Assembly: GCA_009781005.1 (NCBI GenBank)
Contig: WQYX01000028.1
Location: 1-44,677, forward strand
Direction of reading: 5' to 3'
Source: Polyangiaceae bacterium
GTDB taxonomy: Bacteria; Myxococcota_A; Polyangia; Polyangiales; Polyangiaceae
DNA: 44,677 bases
Shown: one piece after another, positions 1-8,054 of the stretch
Numbering within the stretch: position 1 is the stretch's first letter
How the letters are laid out: each line of letters begins with the position of its first letter
Notes under the pieces: generated by a model
Seen by the model: the letters and a program-made list of their open reading frames with translations, nothing else
Told to the model about the DNA's origin: nothing
Database searches by the model: none
Translations under genes and position numbers: made by a program

Positions 1-120
1 ACCGCTTTCGATTTGACGCGATCTCATCGTTGGGGCCTGCGGTGCGGTCCTCAAAGCCTTCAAGGCTGTTCCGGTCCGCTCCTCGGCCCCGCCTCGACCT
101 CGCGTCAACTTGAAAGCGGT
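1..120 (+). repeat. Family A interspersed repeat, copy A1
   Basis: About 120 bp bounded by near-perfect inverted ends. The left end begins ACCGCTTTCGATTTGACGC, and the reverse complement of the right end begins ACCGCTTTCAAGTTGACGC. Near-identical copies lie at 24065-24185 and, inverted, at 40960-41080; a shortened copy lies at 10489-10560. There is no coding capacity. It reads as a MITE-like non-autonomous element. The window begins at its first base, so its left flank cannot be seen. Confidence 0.85.
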
Positions 121-253
121 CTACCCGCACGTGGAAAAGTATGAAAAATAGATAGGATTCTTTTCTTATAAAATTACGAAGAAGCTGAAATAGACTGAAA
201 AATAGATCTTTTTGCGAACGCCAACGTCTGTCCTCGCTCGAGAGGTGTAGGCG
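121..253 (+). promoter_or_regulatory. AT-rich leader with a direct repeat, upstream of the FHA gene
   Basis: This stretch is markedly AT-rich in a GC-rich window. The 12-mer TGAAAAATAGAT occurs exactly at 142-153 and 196-207, 54 bp apart, and a TATAAA lies at 167-172 between them. It sits between repeat A1 and the start of the FHA gene, so it probably holds that gene's promoter and perhaps an operator pair. I see no convincing -35 box. Confidence 0.4.
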
Positions 254-2272
254 ATGGAAAGCCAGGCAAGAGTCGCATTGACGTTCGCGATCTACCAGGG
301 TGACGAGCTCGTTCGGCGCGAGACGGTCACTCAGAGCATCGTGAAGATTGGAAAGGATCCGCGGAGCCAACTCCGTGTCGACGACGATCTCGCGTCACGC
401 ATGCACGCCGTCATCGAGGTGGCTAGTCCTTCGGACATCACGATCATCGACCTCGGTAACGAGCCAGGCACGATGGTCAATGGCCAGCGCGTCGACACGT
501 GCAAGGTCCACCCTGGTGATCGGATTCAGATCGGATCGACCGTGATTCGGCTCGAGAGCGTGAGATTTGCGAGCGCACCGGAGCTCGCGCCGAATCCATT
601 TGTGGCGGCGCCTGCTGTTTCCCCGTTTGCGCCGGTGAACCCATTCATCGCGTCGGCGGTGGAGAGCTACGGCGAGCGCATCAACGCGCCTGGCGGTAGC
701 GATTTCGATCCGAACCAACCGTACACGTACGTGATGATGAAGAGCGGTCCGGAGGTGCGACCGGAGGAGGTGGAGACGCACGCGGCGGCAGTGGAAGTCG
801 TCATCAAGTGGGACACCAACACGCTCCACGTCTCACACCAGAACCCGCCGAAGGGCTTTTACGTCGGCGAGGAGAGAAGCCACGTCGTCGGAAAGATGCA
901 ACTCGGTTGCGATTACTTCGTGCCGAGCGAAGTGCTCGGTGTCACGCGCGCGCCCATCGTCGTCGCGCGCGGCATCGCGGTGGTGGTCATCATGTTGCCG
1001 CGGTCCACGGGCACTGTGGAGATCCCCGGCCAAGGCACGGTGACGTTCGACGAACTCATCGCATCGGGGCGTGCGGGTTCATCCAGCGAGCTCTCGGGTG
1101 CGCACGAATTCGTGCTTCCAAACAACGCAAAAGCGCGCATGGAACTCGCGAGTCTCGTGTTCGAAGTGAGCGCAGTGAACGCAGGCAAGGCGCTGCCGGC
1201 GAGTGGATTCTCGAGTCTGGAGCCTGCCGCGGCGCTGTTCTTCAGTCTGTCGTTCTTGCTCCACGTCGGCATCGTTGCGTCGATGGCGTTCTTCATGCCG
1301 AAGATGGGCGGCGACGACACGGAAGCCATCACGCGTGATCAGTCTCTCTTCATTCAGAAGATGCTCAATGCATCTGCCGAGCGCGAGAAGGAAGAGAAGC
1401 AGATCGAACAACAGGCCGGCACTGCGGGGCAGCAGGGAGGCGGACCCGCTGGCGCATCCGCGCAAGATGAAGAGGGTTCCATGGGCAACCCGAACAGCCT
1501 CGCGAGGAACGGGCGGTACGGTGTTCAAGGCCCAAAGGACAATCCGGATCCGCATCTCGCGCGTCAGGCGGCGCAGAGAGAAGCATTGGATTTCGGCATG
1601 CTCGGCCTGCTCAACACGGGTGGCGGAGGTGATCCGAAGGCGCCAACATCGCCGTGGGGTCGCGAAGATTCATCCGGCAACGATCCGCGGAGTGCACTCG
1701 GGAACATGTGGGGTGACACGATCGACGAATCGTTCGGCACCGGCGGTCTTGGTCTTTCCGGTCCTGGACTTGGCGGCGGCGGAACGAGCGAGAACATCGG
1801 TCTCGAGAAGATCGGGCCTGACGTGTGGGGGGGCGGCAATTGCGTTGGTCCCGGCTGCAAAAGGAACTTCGGCCCCGGCCGCGGGCCTGGCGGCATCGGC
1901 ATCGGCCGTGATCCCGGTGCCCGTTCCCCACATGTGGCGAAGCCACCGACGCTCACCATGCAGGACGCGCAAGTGAGCGGCCGCCTGCCGGCAGATGTCA
2001 TTCAGCGCATCGTTCGCCAAAACTTCGGTCGCTTCCGTGCCTGCTACGAGAATGCGTTGCGCACGAATCCGAATCTGTCGGGACGCGTTACGGTCAAATT
2101 TGTCGTCGATCGCTCGGGAGGCGTGTCGATGGCGCAAGATGGTGGATCGGATCTCGCGGATCAAGGTGTCGTGTCATGCGTGGTTCGCAGCTTCACGAAT
2201 CTGTCGTTCCCGCAGCCCGAAGGCAGCATCGTCACGGTCATCTATCCGATCATGTTCACTCCCGGCGATTAA
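254..2272 (+). CDS. FHA domain protein with transmembrane helix and AgmX/PglI (TonB-like) C-terminal domain
   Basis: 672 residues. Residues ~20-105 form an FHA fold (signature KIGKDPRSQLRV, SRMHAVIE, and NG in TMVNGQRV), a phosphothreonine-binding module. A single hydrophobic helix lies at ~325-347. A long Gly/Pro/Asn-rich stretch (~380-570) leads to a C-terminal domain (~577-672, starting LPADVIQRIVRQNFGRFRAC and ending in YPIMF) of the AgmX/PglI type seen in myxobacterial motility and envelope proteins and related to TonB C-terminal domains. The likely topology is a cytoplasmic FHA domain, an inner-membrane anchor and a periplasm-spanning tail, which would couple Ser/Thr kinase signalling to the outer envelope. 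Gene content is myxobacterial in style. The specific partner is unknown. Confidence 0.85.
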   Translation: MESQARVALTFAIYQGDELVRRETVTQSIVKIGKDPRSQLRVDDDLASRMHAVIEVASPSDITIIDLGNEPGTMVNGQRVDTCKVHPGDRIQIGSTVIRLESVRFASAPELAPNPFVAAPAVSPFAPVNPFIASAVESYGERINAPGGSDFDPNQPYTYVMMKSGPEVRPEEVETHAAAVEVVIKWDTNTLHVSHQNPPKGFYVGEERSHVVGKMQLGCDYFVPSEVLGVTRAPIVVARGIAVVVIMLPRSTGTVEIPGQGTVTFDELIASGRAGSSSELSGAHEFVLPNNAKARMELASLVFEVSAVNAGKALPASGFSSLEPAAALFFSLSFLLHVGIVASMAFFMPKMGGDDTEAITRDQSLFIQKMLNASAEREKEEKQIEQQAGTAGQQGGGPAGASAQDEEGSMGNPNSLARNGRYGVQGPKDNPDPHLARQAAQREALDFGMLGLLNTGGGGDPKAPTSPWGREDSSGNDPRSALGNMWGDTIDESFGTGGLGLSGPGLGGGGTSENIGLEKIGPDVWGGGNCVGPGCKRNFGPGRGPGGIGIGRDPGARSPHVAKPPTLTMQDAQVSGRLPADVIQRIVRQNFGRFRACYENALRTNPNLSGRVTVKFVVDRSGGVSMAQDGGSDLADQGVVSCVVRSFTNLSFPQPEGSIVTVIYPIMFTPGD

Positions 2273-2430
2273 GCGGCCCCATCCGCGCGCGAGCTTCGCT
2301 CTCCGCGCCGCCTTCCCCTCTGAAAGCACGGACGGAGAAGGCTCGCGAGTGCGGTTCGGGCTACTCAGTTGGTGAGTATTGATGATCACGTAAGATCACG
2401 ACTTGGATCTTGCGCTGCGGAATACACCCA
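2273..2430. other. Intergenic, no gene seen
   Basis: I see no open frame with a recognisable product and no RNA gene between the FHA gene and repeat C1. A short direct repeat GATCAC sits near 2383-2396. No strong terminator hairpin is evident. Confidence 0.4.
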
Positions 2431-2595
2431 CTAGCCCGGATAATTCATGACGCGATTGCGGTAGAAGGCCGAGACCGCAGCGAAAAGGGCGCACGCCGTA
2501 TCGCAGGACCGAGGCGTACTGTAACGTACGCCGCAGGTCCGAGAAACGCCGTACGACCTTTGCAGCGCGGAGTCGTCATGAATTATCCGGGCTAG
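2431..2595 (+). mobile_element. Family C MITE-like element with perfect 21-bp inverted ends, copy C1
   Basis: Positions 2431-2451 and 2575-2595 are perfect reverse complements over 21 bases, starting CTAGCCCGGATAATTC on the left. A second copy begins at 44551 and runs off the window. Outer bases are CTAG here and TTAA at the second copy, so the shared element begins at CCCGGAT with a TA just outside. TA duplication within NTAN targets is typical of IS630/Tc1-mariner transposition (established for that family). No transposase is encoded, so it would be non-autonomous. It ends 11 bases before the esterase start at 2607 and may supply or separate promoter sequence. Confidence 0.85.
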
Positions 2596-2606
2596 AGCCA
2601 GCGCTC

Positions 2607-3504
2607 ATGAGAGTCACCATCGTACTTTCGTTTCTTTCGATCTCCGTTTTTAGCTTCATCGCGTGCGGCGGAAATGACACCGCGGACGATTCGGAGTCGA
2701 CGCAGGATGATTCCGATGCGTCTTCCGTCGACAACGCCAGTTCTTCGTCTAGCGACACTGGTTCTTCGGGCCGCCGCGACTCCGGCGCCGATGCGAACGG
2801 CGGGACGACTTCCGGTGACGTGGGTCCGCCGCCCAGCGGCACGTGCACGGTCACAAAGGACAAGAATGGCTTTTTCACGCGCAACTCGAGCCTCGGTTCA
2901 TACGTCGCGTATGTGCCTGCGAGCTACTCACCGAACACGCCCATGCGGCTTATCGTGGGATTGCACGGCTGCGGCGACGACGCGTTGAACTTCGCGCATT
3001 GGGCCATCAACCCGAACACCGCAACACAGCAGTACATTGGCATTTCCGTGGATGGCGCCACGTCGCCGGATGGTGAGGGTTGTTGGGACGTTGGCAACGA
3101 CGACCCGAAGGTTCTCGCGGCAGTGGACGATATTTCGAAGTGTTACTGGGTTGATCAATCAAGGATCACAATTGCAGGTTATTCGTCTGGTGGGATTCTG
3201 GCTTACAGCGTTGGCCTGCAGAACGCGTCGCGATTCGCAGGCATTCTCATTGAGGATTCGGGCCTCTACCCACTCGACGAGGACACGCTGCTTGCGAATG
3301 CGTGGTGGGAAACTCCCGATTGCAAATATCACTCACGATCACGACTCGGACTTTCCGCTCGCTCAGGTGCAAGCCGATTGGGACAAGATCACGGCGGCCG
3401 GCTTTCCGCTGGCGAGCAAGATTGTTTCTGGCACGCATAGCGGAACCGGCACCGACTGGTCCGGCTGGCTCATCCCCCAGTCCGCGGGTTGGTCACTGCC
3501 GTAA
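2607..3504 (+). pseudogene. Secreted esterase/PHB-depolymerase-like lipoprotein, frameshifted left copy
   Basis: The frame opened at 2607 encodes a lipoprotein signal (lipobox FIAC), a Ser/Asp-rich linker and an alpha/beta-hydrolase domain with LHGCGDD and nucleophile elbow GYSSGG. It is closely similar throughout to the gene at 8055. At about 3300-3330 there is one extra base relative to that paralogue, so the frame ends at 3440 with an unrelated tail. The missing C-terminus (PIANITHDHDSDFPLAQVQ through SGTHSGTGTDWSGW, ending at 3504) is intact in another frame. That part carries the expected catalytic His (THSG), so the 277-residue product should be inactive. It is either a recent pseudogene or a sequencing error. 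Both copies have the same orientation and flank the PAAR cassette. Confidence 0.8.
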
Positions 3505-3505
3505 C

Positions 3506-4873
3506 TCAGAACGCGGACGATTTTAGGAATTGGCACAAGAAAGTCTCGACCTCCGAACCGGGGCCGCCAATGTATTCGCCTCCGAAGATGGCGAATTGGT
3601 GGTGGACCCCCTGATCGTTACGCAAGTTCGAGAACTTACTAACAACATGATCCCAGTACGGGTGTGCACCCTTAGCAACAAACCAGTTCGGGTCATTCAG
3701 TACCGCTGTTACATTTTGGTTTAGCCCAATCGCTTTCACAATCTTGTTGTGAGTTATAACGTTGAACGCGCCGCCGACCATTCGAAGTTTTGGAGTCTTT
3801 GCGATCGATTTATACCATTGAACAATTTCGTTGATCTTCGTACCGGTCTTATTGCAGTCGAACAAGTACAACTCCTCAACTTGATGTTTGTTGGCCGCCA
3901 ACGCCTTCCAGAGTGCCTCGCCCCCATAACTGAAAGCGCTCAAACCAAATCGACCTAACCGAGCATTCGCAACGTTCCGGCAAATAAGCTGACGTGCCCA
4001 CAAGTTGCGAAGGATCTGCTCACAGAGAGTGGGCAAATCCTTCGTTACTGCTTTGCCAAACGCTCCACCAGACGGCCATGGATGAATCATGAGCACTGCA
4101 CGCCCGGATTTCACGAGCGCGTTTTCGAATCCACAAAAAAGCCAGATTTCGTTCCGATCCTCGATGTGATCACGCTCATATGCACGAGCATAAGGATCGA
4201 AATCATCTTTCGGGGCGAGCAAGTACCGCATAAGCTCCCACATCTCATGCGCTTGATCTACCTTCGTATATCCAAACTGGCTGGAGGGACGAAAGAACGT
4301 CAAGCAAGAAACGGCAGCTTCTGAGGATGCGATGCATTTATCAGGCACGCTCGCAAACCACACAATCGGGAAACCACCCGTATAACCTAAAGGCACCAAT
4401 CGGGAGCCTGGCTGATGGCCCTGATGATACTCAGTCCAGTATTTGGCATAAACTTGCCAGAATGGCTCAATGTCGACAAATTCAGTTCGCAGCGTGATGA
4501 CTGCTGCTCCAATTGGGCCCGCGTTACTCATGCCCGCTAGACCCTTGATAACAGCAAGTGGATGGGGCCCTCCACCGAACGCGGCCATGGGATCGGGATC
4601 GATCCGCGTTCCATCCTTGACGGTATAGGATTGCTCGATTCGAAGAACCTCCGCACTCGTGGCCGGAAACTTCGTTGTTGCCGGGAAAGACGCCACGAAT
4701 GACGCCTTGAGCGTTAGCTTGGTGGTTCCATTCGGAACCTCGAATACCCGTTTTCCAAGCGGTGCGGATATGGGAGAGAGGGCCTTTCCATCGACTGCGA
4801 GCTCAATGGCTGCGCCAGCGTCTGGCAGAAGAGGCGATCGTTCATTGAGCCATTTAACGGTGACCTGGATCAT
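3506..4873 (-). CDS. Alpha/beta-hydrolase-like protein, candidate type VI secretion effector
   Basis: 455 residues. I do not recognise a named family. The N-terminal ~95 residues look like a beta-rich domain (IQVTVKWLNE through FEVPNGTTKLTLKA). The remainder contains RLGRFGLSAFSYGGEALW, where A313-F-S315-Y-G317 resembles the GxSxG nucleophile elbow of lipases and esterases with the first Gly replaced by Ala. A late His pair (GVHHQF) could complete a triad. No signal peptide or membrane segment is seen. The start is supported by GAAGGAAG just upstream. It is the last gene of a leftward set after a PAAR protein and a lipoprotein, 37 bp behind the latter. It could be a secreted toxin (lipase-type effector) or an adaptor; sequence alone does not decide. 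Base composition is lower in GC than its neighbours, which suggests acquisition. Confidence 0.7.
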   Translation of the reverse strand: MIQVTVKWLNERSPLLPDAGAAIELAVDGKALSPISAPLGKRVFEVPNGTTKLTLKASFVASFPATTKFPATSAEVLRIEQSYTVKDGTRIDPDPMAAFGGGPHPLAVIKGLAGMSNAGPIGAAVITLRTEFVDIEPFWQVYAKYWTEYHQGHQPGSRLVPLGYTGGFPIVWFASVPDKCIASSEAAVSCLTFFRPSSQFGYTKVDQAHEMWELMRYLLAPKDDFDPYARAYERDHIEDRNEIWLFCGFENALVKSGRAVLMIHPWPSGGAFGKAVTKDLPTLCEQILRNLWARQLICRNVANARLGRFGLSAFSYGGEALWKALAANKHQVEELYLFDCNKTGTKINEIVQWYKSIAKTPKLRMVGGAFNVITHNKIVKAIGLNQNVTAVLNDPNWFVAKGAHPYWDHVVSKFSNLRNDQGVHHQFAIFGGEYIGGPGSEVETFLCQFLKSSAF

Positions 4874-4910
4874 AGCTTCCTTCGCATGGATTTAAATTTG
4901 GACATACTCA

Positions 4911-5714
4911 TCAGTTTGGCGAAACTGGGGTTGGACTTGAAGATATGGAGGCGGTCCGGCGGTACTTTTTGAGCTGCCCGTGGTTCCACTTCCACTCCCA
5001 AGAATCAAGGGAACATACCTTCTTATAGTCTGCATGCGCTTTCTTGAAGCCAGGGTTCGATGCAAAAAATTCCATCGCAACGGGACAGCCCCTACAATGC
5101 GCTTCCTCGAAAACCAGGGTATCGTTTCGGACTCGTGGAACAAAACTAATCCAAGGAACCGCGTCATCGAAATTGTTGCCAGGCAGTCCTGTTGCTTGTT
5201 CAAAGACAACGCGAAGGACACTTCCCTCGAGCGCATAGAGAATCGTCTTGACGTACGAGCTATAATCAGAGGCTCCCATGAATCGATAGCAGCGGAGAAG
5301 GGGAGCATCACGACCGGGCAACAGGAGCTCGCGATCACAAGTGCATTGGTCTCGCTCAGGCCCTCTAGAGGGGCAGCTCTTGTCGCGCGGGAAGTGCACA
5401 TGATGTGCCTTCAGCCAAGCATCGAGGTCCAAAGGAGGCGTAGCAGCTCCACTAAAGGGAGTGTAGTCACCGATTGGATCTCCGTCTGGGCAGTCGCCGC
5501 GTAAATGCCGCATTAACTCCGTTCGGGGATCGTATTCGGACGCCGTGTTGGGGCTGGCCGATGCATCCACAGCATCCGGGCTTTCTGAGTGCGCATCTGC
5601 GTTCACTACATCTACATCTCGATCTACATCTCGAATTTCCACATGCTGGTGAGACGGCAAATCCGGAGAGCGGCATGCAACCAGAAAGGGTGGAAGCCAA
5701 AGAATAAGCTTCAT
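4911..5714 (-). CDS. Lipoprotein of the PAAR cassette, candidate immunity protein
   Basis: 267 residues. The short signal MKLILWLPPFLVAC gives a lipobox (LVAC, Cys14), so this is a predicted lipoprotein facing the periplasm. An Asp/Ser/Ala-rich linker reaches residue ~65. The body has Cys pairs in QCTCDRE and HCRGCPVAMEFF. I recognise no domain. Its start codon overlaps the PAAR gene stop in an ATGA, so the two are translationally coupled. In type VI cargo modules, immunity proteins against periplasm-acting toxins are often lipoproteins, which makes immunity the leading guess. An accessory or effector role cannot be excluded. Confidence 0.75.
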   Translation of the reverse strand: MKLILWLPPFLVACRSPDLPSHQHVEIRDVDRDVDVVNADAHSESPDAVDASASPNTASEYDPRTELMRHLRGDCPDGDPIGDYTPFSGAATPPLDLDAWLKAHHVHFPRDKSCPSRGPERDQCTCDRELLLPGRDAPLLRCYRFMGASDYSSYVKTILYALEGSVLRVVFEQATGLPGNNFDDAVPWISFVPRVRNDTLVFEEAHCRGCPVAMEFFASNPGFKKAHADYKKVCSLDSWEWKWNHGQLKKYRRTASISSSPTPVSPN

Positions 5715-6697
5715 GTTTCCTCCAGCTCTTTTCCCTCCGCTGTGGTCGAGTCAGGCTTCCGATCGATGGGCAGCTTTTCCAAAAAGTTGTTGAGAAACTT
5801 GAAGTCTGCACGCTCCATCGCTTGGTGAATCGCGTCAATTTTCGCTTCAACCCACGTTGTACTTGGCTCCGATTTGCATGCGATTTTGACGGCTGCTCCG
5901 CTTCCATCCGCGTGCGCTTGGAAGAGGGACAATCCCGAGTCATCCTCCGAATCGGCAAAGGACCACGAGCCACGGTTTGCAAGCGCGAGATCTCCCCAGC
6001 TTGGGGCATGCCCAACGTCGTAGAAGTCGAATCGGGTGGCAATCATCAACGTTTGCGGCTTGCCCGACGGAATCTTGACCGGCTTCGTCGCATTGGTGAG
6101 CGCGCGTATCTGAACGTTTTCATCGAGCTTCGCTCGGGTGTACCGTGGCAGCTTCTCGCTGCCAGAGAGCGCCTGACGCAACGATGCCGGATCGAGCACC
6201 CTGGCAATGGCGGTCCCCGCAACCCCACGGGTGCGAGCGGCCCCATCCGCACCCGTCACACATACCTCCTCCCCTGACGGCGTCTCGAGCAGCACACGCA
6301 CATTGGCAAGTGGCTGCTCTCTTTCATTCACCAGAATCAACTCGTATGGAACAATCGTCTTGTCCGACGCTTCCGGATCACGCTGTGGAGTCATCGCTGC
6401 AGATTGCTCGCCCTGCCCAGCCGAGGAACCGGACTCGATGAGAACATCCATCTGTCCTGAAATCAGCGTGGCACCGCAGGCCGTACTATCACCATGCCGA
6501 GCAACCGGCGCACCATCGATCTGCACCACGGGATCTCCCGTGACAATGGGGTTGGTACCATGCCCCGGCATCGGACAGGCCACCGGATCCCCCACCCGCG
6601 CGATCGGCTTCCCATCAGCATCCGTCAACGTCCCTCCCTTGAGGACGACCCCACCATGCGAAGTTTTATCTCCTACAACGATAAGTGGTTTTCCCAT
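5711..6697 (-). CDS. PAAR domain protein with transthyretin-like extension (type VI secretion spike tip)
   Basis: 328 residues from the ATG at 6697. The frame is open to 6865, but this start puts the PAAR fold at the N-terminus and avoids overlap with the divergent gene at 6762. Residues ~1-88 are a PAAR domain: GKPLIVVGDKTSHGGVVLKG, ACPMPGHGTNPIVTGDP and DGAPVARHGDSTACGATLIS, with His/Cys residues placed to bind the tip metal. Residues ~115-175 (YELILVNEREQPLANVRVLL, then GADGAARTRGVAGTA) resemble a transthyretin/carboxypeptidase-regulatory fold found as an extension on some PAAR proteins. PAAR proteins cap the VgrG spike and carry effectors. No vgrG or tss gene is in the window, so this would be an orphan cargo module served by machinery elsewhere. 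Confidence 0.85.
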   Translation of the reverse strand: MGKPLIVVGDKTSHGGVVLKGGTLTDADGKPIARVGDPVACPMPGHGTNPIVTGDPVVQIDGAPVARHGDSTACGATLISGQMDVLIESGSSAGQGEQSAAMTPQRDPEASDKTIVPYELILVNEREQPLANVRVLLETPSGEEVCVTGADGAARTRGVAGTAIARVLDPASLRQALSGSEKLPRYTRAKLDENVQIRALTNATKPVKIPSGKPQTLMIATRFDFYDVGHAPSWGDLALANRGSWSFADSEDDSGLSLFQAHADGSGAAVKIACKSEPSTTWVEAKIDAIHQAMERADFKFLNNFLEKLPIDRKPDSTTAEGKELEET

Positions 6698-6761
6698 GAC
6701 CTCGTTATAAGCGAGGAGATGACAGTGCGACCAGCAAAGATCTGGGTTAGCCTCAGCGGTC

Positions 6762-7535
6762 ATGGTCCAAACCACCACGACTCCCAGCAAAAATATCCTC
6801 GAACAAACCCCCGGCCGCGCGCTCACATTCTTGCGTGGTCTTACCAAATCGCGAGTGCTGTACATGCAGCTCGCTGCGGCTGGCTACACGGCCGACGATC
6901 ATCAAGAGGGCTGGCACCTTCTTTTCAAAGCGAGTGGCTACGTGCCGACCGAGCCACCACCTCGCATTACGAAGTCGCCAGCGTTCGATGCGCTCACCGA
7001 GCTCGATGCGTGGGATGAGAGCGGTTTCGCACGCGTTCGGGCGGCACTCGAGCGACTGCACCCGCACCAGGCTGCGTTCGTCTTCGCCGGACCGCTGACT
7101 GCATCGACCGGTGCTGGCGCGGTGGTTGGCGTCAAGACGCTGCTCGATCGGCTCGACGCCCTCGAGTCAGGTAAGGGGCGCGACAAGAGCGATCAGAAGG
7201 GTGACGCGGCGGCCATCGCGACGCTCGACAAACGCGGCATCACCAAAGCCGAGCGCAAACGCCTGCGAGCGCTCGTCGACGCCGCGCGCGACGTGGGTGA
7301 CGCCGAGCCCGAGGGGTCGCCGGCCGTCGCCGATTCGTCGCACTCCAAGGATCTGGCGAAGCTCTATGCATGGTACAAGGATTGGTCTGTCACGGCGCAC
7401 AGCGTGATCAAGAAGCGCGCGTCGCTCATCATGCTCGGACTCGCGAAGAGAAAGTCGTCCAAGTCCAAGGGAGACGAAGCTCCGGCCGCCGACGGGTCCG
7501 AGGTCGAAAACCCCGCGAAAACAGACGCTCTCTAA
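6762..7535 (+). CDS. Conserved hypothetical protein, myxobacterial type
   Basis: 257 residues, soluble, no signal peptide. The N-terminal half (TPGRALTFLRGLTKSRVLY, YTADDHQEGWHLLFKASGY, ALTELDAWDESGF, LERLHPHQAAFVFAG) reads as helical and genuinely coding. The middle contains LDRLDALESG and RGITKAERKRLRALV, and the C-terminus a Lys/Ser-rich basic tail after DLAKLYAWYKDWSVTAHSVI. From memory, similar proteins of unknown role occur in several copies in Polyangiales genomes; I could not check this. It is divergent from the PAAR gene with 64 bp between starts. Its GC-rich codon use marks the edge of the lower-GC cassette. Confidence 0.75.
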   Translation: MVQTTTTPSKNILEQTPGRALTFLRGLTKSRVLYMQLAAAGYTADDHQEGWHLLFKASGYVPTEPPPRITKSPAFDALTELDAWDESGFARVRAALERLHPHQAAFVFAGPLTASTGAGAVVGVKTLLDRLDALESGKGRDKSDQKGDAAAIATLDKRGITKAERKRLRALVDAARDVGDAEPEGSPAVADSSHSKDLAKLYAWYKDWSVTAHSVIKKRASLIMLGLAKRKSSKSKGDEAPAADGSEVENPAKTDAL

Positions 7536-7551
7536 CCTTCCTGATGGCCAA

Positions 7552-7725
7552 GAAGCTTCCCTGATGGGCCGCGGAGTCTTCCAGACCGGATTTTGGCTTA
7601 AATTTTCGATCTCGAAGCCCGCGCTCGGTCCTTCCAACCTCGAAAGGGCGTCTTTCTCGGCAGATTTTCGGTCAGGGAAGCTTCATTTCCATCAGGGAAG
7701 CTTCGAAGATCGTCGGGGAAGCTTC
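7552..7725. repeat. GGGAAGCTTC iterons, possible operator
   Basis: The word TCAGGGAAGCTTC occurs at 7672-7684 and 7692-7704, and TCGGGGAAGCTTC at 7713-7725. Their starts are 20 and 21 bp apart, i.e. on the same DNA face every two turns. An inverted copy, GAAGCTTCCCTGA, lies at 7552-7564. The core AAGCTT is palindromic. Spacing and conservation suggest a regulator-binding array ahead of the small secreted frame at 7854 and the esterase at 8055. I know of no specific binding protein. Confidence 0.5.
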
Positions 7726-7853
7726 AGGACGGTCATGACGGGCGACAAACTCGTACTCCACGCCCCGAAACCAGTCAGATCATGCGAAGAATCCTATGAC
7801 ACCTCGTCGCTGCGGACGGTAAACTGCGCGCCGACTTGGAAGGATACTCAAGG

Positions 7854-8030
7854 ATGCGACTCCATACACTCGCTGTCATGATTGCGGTTGGTTCGCTCGT
7901 GTGCACTCCGGCGAGCGCACAATTTATACGCAGAAAGAAGAGGCTAGTTAGCCTCGATTCGCTCGCGACGGCTGTCGAACTCGCTCTCAGGTGGGCGAAA
8001 AGAACACCGGAAGTAGCAGCTTGGATCTAG
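7854..8030 (+). pseudogene. Small secreted ORF whose 3' part is a family D repeat remnant
   Basis: 58 residues from the ATG at 7854, preceded by GGAAGGA. The N-terminus is a clean signal peptide (MRLHTLAVMIAVGSLVCTP, cleavage likely after ASA), followed by QFIRRKKRL. From 7949 to 7974 the DNA matches the inner end of the family D repeat at 36563-36753 in 25 of 26 bases (TCGATTCGCTCGCGACGGCT). The rest of the peptide (LDSLATAVELALRWAKRT) is therefore repeat-derived. The simplest reading is an exported-protein gene truncated by a repeat. It ends 24 bp before the esterase start. Expression is unknown. Confidence 0.5.
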
Positions 8031-8054
8031 ATTGCACCACCGGAGCCAAGCCCT

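Noticed and set aside
2431..2595. Possible structured RNA or riboswitch ahead of the left esterase
   Set aside because: The perfect ends and a second copy at 44551 in an unrelated context mark it as a mobile repeat.
6698..6865. N-terminal extension of the PAAR protein containing a signal-like hydrophobic stretch
   Set aside because: It would overlap the divergent gene at 6762 and place an export signal before a PAAR domain, which is not exported by Sec. The internal ATG at 6697 begins exactly at the PAAR fold.
7564..7881. A 105-residue plus-strand frame
   Set aside because: It is made of the GGGAAGCTTC repeats and low-information sequence, with no ribosome-binding site or family resemblance.
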